DNA of 38,932 nt from Actinomycetota bacterium. GTDB taxonomy: Bacteria > Actinomycetota > Acidimicrobiia > Acidimicrobiales > RAAP-2. This document shows positions 24,642-32,712 of this stretch, in pieces. The notes below the pieces were generated by a model. The model saw only the letters and a list, made by a program, of their open reading frames with translations. It made no database searches and had not been told where the DNA came from. A program made the translations under genes and the position numbers. The stretch lies in NCBI GenBank assembly GCA_029850535.1, contig JARCRU010000045.1, positions 1 through 38,932 on the forward strand. The letters run 5' to 3'. Position 1 is the stretch's first letter. Each line of letters opens with the position of its first letter.

Positions 24642-25955
24642 GGAGGTGATGCCCAAAAGAGCGGCGGCGTCGCTCAGGTCATCGACGAGAAGTTGATAGA
24701 CCCGACGACCCGCGTCGACCATGGCGCGATAGTCACCGATCGCCTGGGCCATGTGCAAATCGTGGAAGCTGTACGCCCGGCCAGAAATGCGCCGCGGCGC
24801 GGTACGCGGACGTTGGACGATCTGAAGCCCCACCAATGAAGTTGGTCCGCCCTTGTGCAACTGGCCAGTCGAATGCAGGTAGCGAGGACCGAGGTTCGCC
24901 GTCGTCGCCCCGAACTCGTGCTCGATGTCCACTCGCAACGCGGCGAGGTCATCGGAGGCGTCGAGTGGGGCGTAGGCCTGGACCGCGATGTACGAGGCGC
25001 TGGCGAGTGACGAGAGCAGTTCACCGTCATCGTAGGGGATCGCCTCCCAGGAGACCACGCCGGTCAAGAGGGCGAACACCTCCTTCTTCGCACTTTCGAC
25101 GTTGGGCTGATTGAAGGGATCTACTCCGAGGTGCCAGGCGAGCAGTGCCGCGAGCAGGTGGTAGTACTGCATTTCCCCGGGGCGATAGAGCGCCACGGGG
25201 CCCTGCACCAGGGGCACGAAGCCGCGATTGTCTTTGCCCGTCGTTTCCGCCACCAGTTGTTCCAGCCACAGTGCGCCGCCCGACGTGATCGGATCAGCCC
25301 CCAGCGAGAAAGTGCCGACACCCGCATCGACTCGCGTCGCCCGTTCCGCCGCGTCATTGACCGCCCGCGCCACGAGGTCGTCGGTGACGTAGCAACTCGA
25401 GAGTTCCTCGCGCAACTCGTCGGGCGTCCAGCCGGCGTAGAGGGCCGGGACGAGGCCGAAGGGTGAGAGCGAGGAGAATCGTCCTCCCGTGTGGGGGTCG
25501 CCCAACACCACCAGTGCGTTCAGCGACTCGCCCAATTCGGCCAGCGCAGTTCCCGGATCGGTGATGATGACGAGGTCCTCGGGGCTCAAGCCATTGTCGA
25601 GCGCGTGCGCCAGCAGCGTCTGGGTCTCGACCGTGCCCCCCGACTTCGACGAGGCAATGACGGTCGCGTGAGCGAACTCCAGGCCAGCGACGGTGTCGGG
25701 ATTCGAGGTGTCGACGACGCTGAGGTTGCCCTCACTGCGCCAGTCCGCGTAGAGTCGCGCCGGCGAGGAGGAACCGCCCATTCCCAGTAGGAGGGTCCTC
25801 GCGTAGCGCCGGGGTCGTCGCGCGTCGATGTCGTCGAGCCAGTCGTCGAAATACTGCTCGGGGTGACGAAGCCAACCCGTCGCGGTCTGAGCCGTCGAAC
25901 CTTCAAAGAAGGAGACATCGCCGTCGAGTATCTGGCGCACGAGTTCCGAGGACAT
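24639..25955 (-). CDS. pgi: Glucose-6-phosphate isomerase (short form)
   Basis: Interconverts glucose-6-phosphate and fructose-6-phosphate. A 438-aa form, shorter than the ~550-aa classical enzyme. The two sugar-isomerase (SIS) domains are visible: LLLGMGGSSSPARL and VIASSKSGGTVETQTLL in the first; TGGRFSSLSPFGLVPA and VDPFNQPNVESAKKEV later. The C-terminal HSTGQLHKGGPTSLVGLQI matches the isomerase half of transaldolase-isomerase fusions. The ATG is preceded by GGAAGG eight bases upstream. Only two bases separate it from the end of tal, so here the two activities are encoded side by side rather than fused. Confidence 0.93.
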   Translation of the reverse strand: MSSELVRQILDGDVSFFEGSTAQTATGWLRHPEQYFDDWLDDIDARRPRRYARTLLLGMGGSSSPARLYADWRSEGNLSVVDTSNPDTVAGLEFAHATVIASSKSGGTVETQTLLAHALDNGLSPEDLVIITDPGTALAELGESLNALVVLGDPHTGGRFSSLSPFGLVPALYAGWTPDELREELSSCYVTDDLVARAVNDAAERATRVDAGVGTFSLGADPITSGGALWLEQLVAETTGKDNRGFVPLVQGPVALYRPGEMQYYHLLAALLAWHLGVDPFNQPNVESAKKEVFALLTGVVSWEAIPYDDGELLSSLASASYIAVQAYAPLDASDDLAALRVDIEHEFGATTANLGPRYLHSTGQLHKGGPTSLVGLQIVQRPRTAPRRISGRAYSFHDLHMAQAIGDYRAMVDAGRRVYQLLVDDLSDAAALLGITS

Positions 25956-25957
25956 AA

Positions 25958-27070
25958 CTATTGCCTTCCGGTCAGTTTGGATGAAACGATTCGTAGCAGC
26001 TCCTCGTAGGAGTCCACGAAGGAATCGACCCCGTCACGCTCGAGTTGCTCGGTCACCCGCGCCAGGGAGATGCCAGCGGGCAACAACTCCAGGAGGGCCG
26101 CAGTCGCGCTCAGGGAACCGGGAGTCGCCAGCAAGGACGTCTCGAAACTCCCGTGGTCGAGAGCGGCGTCCAACGTCGCGTCGGGCATGGTGTTGACGGT
26201 TTCGTCGGCGACAATCGAATTGACGTACAGCAAGTCGTCGTAGCTCGGATTCTTCGGCGACGTCGAGGCCCACAGGGGGCGCTGCACTTGCGCGCCCGCG
26301 TCCAACAGCCTCACCACACGATCCTCGGCCATCCAGCGAAGGTAGATTTCGTAGGCCGCGGCCACCTGCGCGTTGGCGACGTGGCCACGCAGGACGTCTC
26401 CCTCCTCGAGGAGCTTGTCCACGGCGGCATCGACTCGAGAGACGAAGAACGACGCGACACTGGCGATGGCCCCGATCTCTCGTCCGGAGCGGTGCGCCGC
26501 TTCGAGACCCGCACACCACGCCTCGAGGACTTGGTCGTAGCGCTCGAGGGAGAAAATCAACGTCACGTTGACGTTGATTCCCTCGGCCAGCACTCGCGTG
26601 ATGGCGGGGAGTCCCTCGACGGTGGCGGGGATCTTGATCATGACATTCGCGCGGTCCACCTGGTGCCAGAGCTTCGTGGCCGCCTCCACCGTGCCGTCGG
26701 TGTCGCGCGCCAGTCGTGGCGAGACTTCGAGGGATACGAACCCATCGGCGTAGCGGCGACGCCCTCGGGCGAACTCTTCTCGGCTCGAGGTGTGCAGCGC
26801 GCCCAACACGTCACAGGCGTCGCGCACGTCGGCACTCGCGAGCAATTCGAACACCGTCTCGGCGTCGTTCGACGACGCCTCGGCCAGCAGTTTGTCGTAG
26901 GCGTCCGACGTGGCGAAGGCCTTGGCGAAGATGGCGGGATTCGACGTCACCCCACGCGCCCCGTTGGCGACGAGGGCGGCCAGGGTCCCGTCCTCGAGCC
27001 AATCGCGACGGATGTTGTCGATCCAGGGGCTCTGCCCGAAGTCGTCGAAGAGGGTGTGCAGTCGGGTCAT
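25958..27070 (-). CDS. tal: Transaldolase
   Basis: Moves a dihydroxyacetone unit between sugar phosphates in the non-oxidative pentose phosphate pathway. 370 aa, matching the actinobacterial (mycobacterial-type) transaldolase subfamily. Motifs: ARGVTSNPAIF near residues 38-48, SLEVSPRLARD, the Schiff-base lysine in NVMIKIPAT, and INVNVTLIFSLERYD. ASTSPKNPSYDDLLYV follows in the later barrel strands. The ATG overlaps the transketolase stop (ATGA), and pgi follows after two bases, so tkt-tal-pgi form one unit. Confidence 0.95.
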   Translation of the reverse strand: MTRLHTLFDDFGQSPWIDNIRRDWLEDGTLAALVANGARGVTSNPAIFAKAFATSDAYDKLLAEASSNDAETVFELLASADVRDACDVLGALHTSSREEFARGRRRYADGFVSLEVSPRLARDTDGTVEAATKLWHQVDRANVMIKIPATVEGLPAITRVLAEGINVNVTLIFSLERYDQVLEAWCAGLEAAHRSGREIGAIASVASFFVSRVDAAVDKLLEEGDVLRGHVANAQVAAAYEIYLRWMAEDRVVRLLDAGAQVQRPLWASTSPKNPSYDDLLYVNSIVADETVNTMPDATLDAALDHGSFETSLLATPGSLSATAALLELLPAGISLARVTEQLERDGVDSFVDSYEELLRIVSSKLTGRQ

Positions 27071-29064
27071 GCGGAGGCCTCCACCTTTGAGAGTACGAAG
27101 TCCACCAGGGCCTGGGCGTTGATGTGGAAGTGTTCAAAGACGTACGAACCCGGTGCCGAGAGGCCGAAGGCGTCGATACCCAGAGCGTCGTCCACGTAGC
27201 GGTGCCAACCGAGGGTCGACCCGGCTTCGAGGGACACCGAGGGGATGTCACGACGCAGCACGCTCGCGCGATACTCGACGTCTTGCTCGTCGAAGCACCT
27301 CCAACACGGTAGGGCCACCACCCGGGTGGCGATGCCCCTGGCACTCAAGGTCTCGTGCGCGCTCAGACAGTGCTGCACCTCCGAACCCGTCGCCACGAGG
27401 GTGTAGACGGCGCCCGCGCTCTCGCGCACCACGTAGCCTCCGCGCCGCGCACCCTGCGACGAGGCGATCGCGTCCGGACCGCTGAGTACGGCCACGTCTT
27501 GGCGCGTGAGCACCAGTGCCGTGGTCGCGGGGGAGGGATGGCGAAGGTAGTCCTCCACCAGGGAAAGAGTCTCATTGGCGTCACTCGGGCGCACGACGTG
27601 CAGACGGGGCATGGCGCGCAGAGCCGCGAGGTGCTCGATGGGTTGGTGGGTGGGGCCGTCTTCGCCCACGCCAACGGAGTCATGGGTGAAGACGAACAGA
27701 ACGCCGGCGTGGCTCAGGGCCGCCAGACGGATCGCCGGGCGCACGTAGTCCGAGAACACGAAAAAGGTCGAACCAACGGGACGCAGTCCGCCGTGCAACG
27801 CCTGACCCACCATGATGGCCCCCATGGCGAACTCGCGGATTCCGTAATAGATCTGTCGACCTCCGGGGTGCTCACGGCTCTGGGACTGCGCGTGCGTCAA
27901 CAACACCCCCGTGTTGTCGGTGAGGTCGGCGGACCCGGCACTGAGACCCGGGGTCTTGGCCGCCCAAGTGTCCATGGCACGCTGCAGAGCTTTACGAGTG
28001 GCAACCGTGGCACCACCCTCGAAGGGCTCCGCACTCACCGGGTCCTCGAGGCGTCCCGCACTCGCGAGCTGAACGAGCAGTGACCGACCCGGTTCACCCG
28101 CGTCCGCCACGCGTTCGTGCCACGCACCGGCGAGATTGTCACTAGCGAGCACCGCCGCGCGATTGAGCTCGGCCAAATCTTCATCGAGAGCGAAGGGCTC
28201 GTCGAGAACTCCGAGCAGCGCCTTCGCCTCACTAATGGCGCCTCGCGAGAAGGGCGAACCGTGCGCTTCTCGACGATCCATCATCGTGGGTGAGGGGAAA
28301 CCAATGTGCGAACGAACCACGATCAGCGTCGGGCGCTGGTCCTCGGCGATCGCTGCGCGAGCCGCCGCTTCGAGGACGTCGAGGTCATTGGCCTGCTCGC
28401 CCACGTTGATGACGTGCCACCCGTAGGCGGCGAAACGCGCGGGCGTGTCGTCGCGCAGCGCCAGTTCCGTCGCGCCGTCAATCGTGATGTGGTTGTCGTC
28501 GTAGAAGACCGTCAACTTGTCGAGTCCGAGGGAGCCCGCCAAGGACGCCGCCTCGTGACTGATGCCCTCTTCGAGACAGCCGTCACCCGCGACCACCCAG
28601 GTGCGGTGGTTGACGAGCGCGTGACCGAAGTCATCGCGAAGGATACGCTCAGCGATGGCCATGCCCACCCCGTTGGCGATGCCCTGTCCGAGTGGTCCCG
28701 TCGTCACCTCGACGGTGGGGGCCACCCCATTCTCAGGATGGCCCGGCGTGCGTGAGTGCGGCTGACGAAAGGCCCTCAGGTCGGCGTCGCTCAGGTCGTA
28801 ACCGAAGAAGTGGGCGAGTCCGTATTGCAAAATCGACGCGTGCCCGCAACTCAGGATGAAGCGATCTCTATCCGGCCACGCAGGGTCGCTCGGGTCGTGG
28901 CGCAAGACGCGTGAGAACATCATGGTCGCCAGTGGCGCCAGCGCCATCGCCGTACCGCTATGACCGGAATTGGCCGCGGCCGGCGCATCCATCGCGAGGC
29001 CCACGATATTGCGAATCGTTCGCCCCTCGAGTTCGTTCGCCCCTGGGAATAACTCGTCGCTCAT
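27067..29064 (-). CDS. tkt: Transketolase
   Basis: Thiamine-diphosphate enzyme that transfers two-carbon ketol units in the pentose phosphate pathway; 665 aa. Visible motifs: the N-terminal ANSGHSGTAMALAPLA, CGHASILQYGLAHFFG, the thiamine-binding GDGCLEEGISHEAASLAG with DDNHITIDG, and the pyrimidine-domain FTHDSVGVGEDGPTHQPIEH. I place the start at ATG 29064 (SDELFPGANELEGRTIRN), where a TAACCT box lies seven bases upstream. A longer frame reaching 29187 would run into the divergent membrane-protein gene and adds residues unlike the family. It leads the tkt-tal-pgi-fbiC-LOG block. Confidence 0.95.
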   Translation of the reverse strand: MSDELFPGANELEGRTIRNIVGLAMDAPAAANSGHSGTAMALAPLATMMFSRVLRHDPSDPAWPDRDRFILSCGHASILQYGLAHFFGYDLSDADLRAFRQPHSRTPGHPENGVAPTVEVTTGPLGQGIANGVGMAIAERILRDDFGHALVNHRTWVVAGDGCLEEGISHEAASLAGSLGLDKLTVFYDDNHITIDGATELALRDDTPARFAAYGWHVINVGEQANDLDVLEAAARAAIAEDQRPTLIVVRSHIGFPSPTMMDRREAHGSPFSRGAISEAKALLGVLDEPFALDEDLAELNRAAVLASDNLAGAWHERVADAGEPGRSLLVQLASAGRLEDPVSAEPFEGGATVATRKALQRAMDTWAAKTPGLSAGSADLTDNTGVLLTHAQSQSREHPGGRQIYYGIREFAMGAIMVGQALHGGLRPVGSTFFVFSDYVRPAIRLAALSHAGVLFVFTHDSVGVGEDGPTHQPIEHLAALRAMPRLHVVRPSDANETLSLVEDYLRHPSPATTALVLTRQDVAVLSGPDAIASSQGARRGGYVVRESAGAVYTLVATGSEVQHCLSAHETLSARGIATRVVALPCWRCFDEQDVEYRASVLRRDIPSVSLEAGSTLGWHRYVDDALGIDAFGLSAPGSYVFEHFHINAQALVDFVLSKVEASA

Positions 29065-29071
29065 CACATGC

Positions 29072-29077
29072 AGGTTA
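29072..29077 (-). promoter_or_regulatory. -10 box TAACCT for leaderless tkt
   Basis: On the minus strand TAACCT is followed by seven bases and the ATG at 29064. No ribosome site is seen. Confidence 0.4.
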
Positions 29078-29143
29078 GTGAACGCCAGGGTGGCGCTGGC
29101 GTCACGAGGACCCGATGTCGGGTCCTGACGCGAGCACAGTGAG

Positions 29144-29149
29144 TAGTCT
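29144..29149 (+). promoter_or_regulatory. -10 box TAGTCT for a leaderless transcript (holin-like gene)
   Basis: TAGTCT is followed by six bases and ATG 29156, identical in hexamer and spacing to the AAC(3)-like gene. Confidence 0.55.
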
Positions 29150-29155
29150 GGGTGA

Positions 29156-29506
29156 ATGAGGACTCCCTCGTGGCGCAAGTTATTCAAGGGTGCATCGATT
29201 CAGCGCGACCTCGAAGAGATTCGAGATTTGTTCGTTCGCTACCTGAAGGAGCAGACCGTCCAGCCGCTGAAGGACCTCGGACGATTCGTGGCCTTCGGCG
29301 CCTTGGGCAGCATCTTCGTCGGCTTCGGTGCCGTCGTGGGCCTGCTCGGGCTCTTGCGCATGTTTCAGTGGCTCTTTCCCGTCCTCGACGGCAGCCTCTC
29401 ATGGATCCCTTACCTGATCATCGTCGTCCTGGCTCTCGTGGTGGGCGCCCTCGTGGTGCAGCGCATCTTCGCGGGAGCTCCGCGAAAATCCAAGGGTGAC
29501 CAGTGA
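29156..29506 (+). CDS. Small membrane protein resembling actinobacterial holin-X/YqjE-type proteins
   Basis: A 116-aa protein with a charged N-terminal helix (KGASIQRDLEEIRDLFVRYLK) and two membrane segments: FVAFGALGSIFVGFGAVVGL and IPYLIIVVLALVVGALVVQ, ending in a basic tail. The plan resembles the phage-holin-like superfamily III proteins that are common as chromosomal genes in Actinobacteria; there is no phage context here, so lysis is not implied. The ATG is supported by the -10 box six bases upstream. It is the first of three tiny genes whose starts and stops overlap, leading to trmI. Confidence 0.7.
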   Translation: MRTPSWRKLFKGASIQRDLEEIRDLFVRYLKEQTVQPLKDLGRFVAFGALGSIFVGFGAVVGLLGLLRMFQWLFPVLDGSLSWIPYLIIVVLALVVGALVVQRIFAGAPRKSKGDQ

Positions 29507-29688
29507 GCATGAAGGACCCCACCCGACAACAACTCGAGGACTCGGTACGATCGCTCCTGCCGCGCGCGCACGTTATCCCGGTGCGTATCCGTGAGGCCAA
29601 GCCCACGACGGCGAGCGCCGGATTAGGCGGCCTGGTCACCGGATTCGTGTGGGGTTGGTTGCGCGGACGCCGCTCGCGGCGCAAGTGA
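29503..29688 (+). CDS. Small basic protein with glycine-rich hydrophobic segment, unknown function
   Basis: A 61-aa protein, not recognised. The GTG start overlaps the preceding stop as GTGA. The first half is soluble and contains DSVRSLLPRAHVIPVRI; the second half has a short hydrophobic stretch, SAGLGGLVTGFVWGWL, followed by a strongly basic RGRRSRRK end, suggesting membrane association with the tail inside. Its stop overlaps the next ATG as TGATG. The overlaps on both sides argue that it is real. Confidence 0.55.
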   Translation: MSMKDPTRQQLEDSVRSLLPRAHVIPVRIREAKPTTASAGLGGLVTGFVWGWLRGRRSRRK

Positions 29689-29840
29689 TGTTCGCGCTCC
29701 TCTGGCGTCGAGCGATTCTCGGCGCGTTACGCCGTTCGTGGGCGCAGCGCTCGGGCGTCTGGCTCGCCCTCGCCGGAGCCCTAGTGTTGCTGCGACGTCT
29801 CGACAGCCGTGCGCGTCGTCGCCAACAGCACCGACCCTAG
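29688..29840 (+). CDS. Very small single-pass membrane protein, unknown function
   Basis: A 50-aa protein beginning MFALLWRRAILGALRR, with one likely membrane segment SGVWLALAGALVLLRRL between basic flanks and an Arg-rich end. The ATG shares a base with the preceding stop (TGATG), and its stop TAG overlaps the trmI ribosome site AGGAGA. Position and coupling are the main support; the composition is also consistent with a small membrane peptide. Confidence 0.5.
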   Translation: MFALLWRRAILGALRRSWAQRSGVWLALAGALVLLRRLDSRARRRQQHRP

Positions 29841-29847
29841 GAGAATC

Positions 29848-30630
29848 ATGAGCTCAGCAGCCGAGCTGCGAGTCGGCGAACGCGTGATGCTGACCGACGC
29901 CAAAGATCGTCAGTACCTCATCACGCTCAAGCCGGGGAACGCCTTTCACACTCACACCGGCATCATTCAACACGACGACATCATTGGAGCCCTCGAGGGC
30001 TCGGTGGTTCGTGGCAGCACCGACCGTGGTTTCCTAGTGTTACGGCCCACCCTGTCCGACGTCGTACTCAAGATGCCGCGCGGGGCCCAGGTGATCTACC
30101 CCAAAGACCTCGGCACCATACTCATGCAAGCTGACGTCGGACCGGGAATGCGCGTTCTCGAAGCCGGAGTGGGTTCGGGGGCTCTATCGATGACGCTGTT
30201 GCGCGCGGGGGCTCGCATCACCGCCTACGAGATCCGCGAGGACTTCGCCGCGCAAGCTCGAAAGAACGTGGTCGACATGTTGGGCGAGGAGATCGACTAC
30301 GACATCCACATCCGAGATGTGACCCTGGGCATCGACGAGAACGACTTGGACCGGGTGATATTGGACATGCCCGAGCCCTGGCTGGTGGTGCCCCACGCTG
30401 CTCGCGCCCTGCGGCCCGGGGGGATCTTTTTGACGTATTTGCCGACGATCAACCAGACTCAGCTCGTGCGAGAGGCGCTCAGGATCAATTCCTTCGGCGT
30501 CGAGGAGACGGTCGAAATTCTGCGCCGAACGTGGCACATCGACGGCCGCAGTGTCCGTCCCGATCATCGCATGGTGGCGCACACCGGATTCTTGACCTCG
30601 GCGCGTCGCCTGGTGAAGTCGACGGACTAA
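29848..30630 (+). CDS. trmI: tRNA (adenine-58-N1)-methyltransferase TrmI
   Basis: Methylates A58 in the T-loop of tRNAs using SAM, normally as a tetramer; 260 aa. The N-terminal beta domain (ERVMLTDAKDRQYLITLKPG, then FHTHTGIIQHDDIIG) is the TrmI hallmark. The SAM fold follows: VLEAGVGSGALSMTLLRAG, AYEIREDF, and the DMPEPW motif in VILDMPEPWLVV. The ATG at 29848 has AGGAGA at 29839-29844; an earlier in-frame start at 29809 lies inside the small membrane gene and was rejected. TrmI immediately before the Pup-proteasome genes is a widespread actinobacterial neighbourhood. Confidence 0.95.
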   Translation: MSSAAELRVGERVMLTDAKDRQYLITLKPGNAFHTHTGIIQHDDIIGALEGSVVRGSTDRGFLVLRPTLSDVVLKMPRGAQVIYPKDLGTILMQADVGPGMRVLEAGVGSGALSMTLLRAGARITAYEIREDFAAQARKNVVDMLGEEIDYDIHIRDVTLGIDENDLDRVILDMPEPWLVVPHAARALRPGGIFLTYLPTINQTQLVREALRINSFGVEETVEILRRTWHIDGRSVRPDHRMVAHTGFLTSARRLVKSTD

Positions 30631-30638
30631 CTCAGTTA
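30628..30638. terminator. Short palindrome holding the trmI and ferredoxin stops
   Basis: TAACT-C-AGTTA is perfect and includes the stops of both convergent genes (TAA on each strand). At five base pairs and a one-base centre it is too small to be a strong terminator by itself. Confidence 0.25.
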
Positions 30639-30872
30639 ATCGCGCTCGATGAAGATGCACTCACCAGGGCATTCCTCTGATGCTTCGACAACCGCGTCCT
30701 CGAGTTCGGGGGCCACGGTGGCGAGCCCCGCCGAGCCGCCCGGCGAGGACAGGGCGAGCCCGTCCTGCTTCACGTAAGCCAGACCGTCGTCGAGCAACGT
30801 GAAAACCGAAGGACAGATTTCCTCGCACAGACCGTCGCCGGTGCACAAGTCCTGATCAATCCATACCTTCAT
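30636..30872 (-). CDS. Ferredoxin, single-cluster
   Basis: A 78-aa electron carrier. The cysteines C10, C16 and C20 in CTGDGLCEEIC, followed by PSVF, plus a C-terminal pair in EECPGECIF, give the pattern of actinobacterial 3Fe-4S (or 4Fe-4S) ferredoxins that serve P450s and other oxidoreductases. The ATG has GAAAGG (30882-30887) nine bases upstream, and a TAAAGT -10 box lies further up at 30909-30914. It is convergent with trmI and divergent from the proteasome ATPase gene. Its partner enzyme is not obvious in this window. Confidence 0.88.
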   Translation of the reverse strand: MKVWIDQDLCTGDGLCEEICPSVFTLLDDGLAYVKQDGLALSSPGGSAGLATVAPELEDAVVEASEECPGECIFIERD

Positions 30873-30908
30873 CGTCGTGGGCCTTTCGTTGCCATTCGCT
30901 CTGGGCTT

Positions 30909-30914
30909 ACTTTA
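30909..30914 (-). promoter_or_regulatory. -10 box TAAAGT of the ferredoxin promoter
   Basis: On the minus strand TAAAGT lies about 37 bases before the ATG, leaving a leader with the ribosome site GAAAGG. The -35 is not clear. Confidence 0.35.
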
Positions 30915-30961
30915 GCGGAAAGGTCACACGAGAGAACTGTCGCGGGGTCAACGCTCTCACC

Positions 30962-30967
30962 TAGGGT
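30962..30967 (+). promoter_or_regulatory. -10 box TAGGGT for leaderless arc
   Basis: TAGGGT is followed by six bases and ATG 30974. There is no ribosome site. This should be the main promoter of the proteasome cassette. Confidence 0.5.
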
Positions 30968-30973
30968 TGCCCT

Positions 30974-32710
30974 ATGGAGCATTCGAACCCGTTTGGCCAG
31001 TATCACGATGATGATGCCCGCGGGGATGGCGGCGTGCCGTCATTCTCTGTCGAGTCCCTCGACCAAGCACTGCACCGCATCGAGCTGCTCGAGCAAAAGC
31101 TCGTCGAGTCGCGTCTTCAACTGACCCAGTCGCGCTCGAACAACGAGAAGCTCGCCATCACGATCCAGCAGACCCGCGACCAGATCGCGGCCCTTCGTGA
31201 CGAAGTCGAGAAACTGACACAACCGCCCGCGGTGTACGGGACCTTCATCGAATTCAACCCCGACGGCACCGCCGACATCTTCGCTTCGGGTCGAAAGATG
31301 CGCGTCTCGGTGCACCCGGGACTTGATCCGGGTCAGGTGGAGCGCGGGCACGAGGTCGTACTCAACGAGTCATTCGCCATCATCGGCATCCGCAATCCGG
31401 ACGGACAAGGCGAAGTGGTCAGCGTCAAGGAAGTACTGGACGAACGTCGGGTACTGGTGTACGGCCGAGCCGACGAGGAGCGCGTGGTGGAGATGGCCGA
31501 CGCGCTGCGCGACGTCAAACTGCGCAGTGGCGACGCCGTGCTGCTCGACCCCCGGTCGGGATTGCTCGTGGAGAAGCTCGTGCGTCAAGAGGCCGAGGAG
31601 CTCATCCTCGAAGAGGTCCCCGACGTCAGCTACGCCGACGTGGGCGGACTGGATTCGCAGATCGAGTCGATCACCGATGCCGTAGAACTGCCCTATCTGC
31701 ACCGAGCCCTCTTCAACGATTACGAACTTCCGGCACCCAAGGGCATCTTGCTCTACGGCCCTCCGGGGTGCGGCAAGACGCTCATCGCCAAGGCCGTCGC
31801 GAACTCGCTCAGCCAGAAGGTCGCCGAGATGACCGGCAATCGCAACGTGCGCTCCTACTTTCTCAATATCAAGGGACCAGAACTCTTGAACAAGTACGTG
31901 GGCGAGACCGAGCGGCAGATTCGTGTCGTCTTTCAGCGCGCGCGAGAGAAGGCCGAGGAGGGAGTGCCGGTCATCGTCTTCTTCGACGAAATGGACTCGC
32001 TCTTTCGCACCCGGGGCACCGGCATCTCGTCGGACATGGAGTCGACCATCGTGCCCCAGTTGCTCGCGGAAATCGACGGAGTGGAGTCGCTGCGCGACGT
32101 CATCGTCATCGGCGCCACCAACCGTGAAGACCTCATCGATCCGGCGATCCTGCGTCCGGGTCGCCTCGACGTCAAGATCAAGATCGAACGACCCAACGAG
32201 AGCGGTGCGGCCCAGATCTTCGAGCGTTACTTGCACCGCAACCTGCCCCTCGACCCCGAGGAGATCCGAATCAACGGCGGGGGAGACCGCGACAAGGCGC
32301 TCAAGGTGATGATCGAAGAGACGGTGACCAACATGTACCGCGTCGACGACGACAATCGGTTCCTCGAGGTCACCTACCAGGGCGGCGATAAGGAAATCCT
32401 CTATTTCAAGGACTTCGCCTCGGGAGCCATGATTGAGAACATCGTGCGTCGGGCCAAGAAGCTCGCGGTGAAGCGTGAGATCGCGGCCAAGGGTCGCGGT
32501 CTCACGACCCAGGACCTCCTCGCGTCGATCCGTGAGGAGTACCACGAGAATGAGGATCTCCCCAACACGACCAACCCCGACGACTGGGCGCGCATCTCGG
32601 GCAAGAAGGGCGAGCGCATCGTCTTCATCCGCACACTGATCAATCGCGAGAAGGCGGAGGTGGCGGGGGGGCGCTCCATCCAACACGTCGGTACTGGTCA
32701 ATACCTCTAG
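30974..32710 (+). CDS. arc: Proteasome-associated AAA ATPase ARC/Mpa
   Basis: Hexameric unfoldase that captures pupylated proteins and feeds them to the 20S core; 578 aa. Order: a coiled coil (about residues 25-80: ALHRIELLEQKLVESRLQL onward) that binds Pup; OB-fold interdomain (YGTFIEFNPDGTADIFASGR); the AAA module with Walker A GPPGCGKT at 262-269 and Walker B VIVFFDEMDS near 333; the arginine-finger region ATNREDLIDPAILRPGRLD; and a C-terminal GQYL. The penultimate Tyr of that tail is the element that docks into the proteasome alpha ring. All functional parts are present. ATG 30974 is fixed by the -10 box six bases upstream. Dop follows after two bases. Confidence 0.97.
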   Translation: MEHSNPFGQYHDDDARGDGGVPSFSVESLDQALHRIELLEQKLVESRLQLTQSRSNNEKLAITIQQTRDQIAALRDEVEKLTQPPAVYGTFIEFNPDGTADIFASGRKMRVSVHPGLDPGQVERGHEVVLNESFAIIGIRNPDGQGEVVSVKEVLDERRVLVYGRADEERVVEMADALRDVKLRSGDAVLLDPRSGLLVEKLVRQEAEELILEEVPDVSYADVGGLDSQIESITDAVELPYLHRALFNDYELPAPKGILLYGPPGCGKTLIAKAVANSLSQKVAEMTGNRNVRSYFLNIKGPELLNKYVGETERQIRVVFQRAREKAEEGVPVIVFFDEMDSLFRTRGTGISSDMESTIVPQLLAEIDGVESLRDVIVIGATNREDLIDPAILRPGRLDVKIKIERPNESGAAQIFERYLHRNLPLDPEEIRINGGGDRDKALKVMIEETVTNMYRVDDDNRFLEVTYQGGDKEILYFKDFASGAMIENIVRRAKKLAVKREIAAKGRGLTTQDLLASIREEYHENEDLPNTTNPDDWARISGKKGERIVFIRTLINREKAEVAGGRSIQHVGTGQYL

Positions 32711-32712
32711 AC

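Noticed and set aside
27067..29187. Longer transketolase start at 29187
   Set aside because: The extra 41 residues do not resemble transketolase and would overlap the promoter and start of the divergent membrane-protein gene.
29156..29506. Prophage or lysis cassette because of the holin-like protein
   Set aside because: No endolysin, capsid, tail, integrase or other phage gene is nearby; such proteins are common chromosomal genes in Actinobacteria.
31370..32701. Long open frame antisense to arc (443 codons)
   Set aside because: It is a shadow of a highly conserved ATPase gene; composition is Asp/Val/Leu-rich and matches no family.
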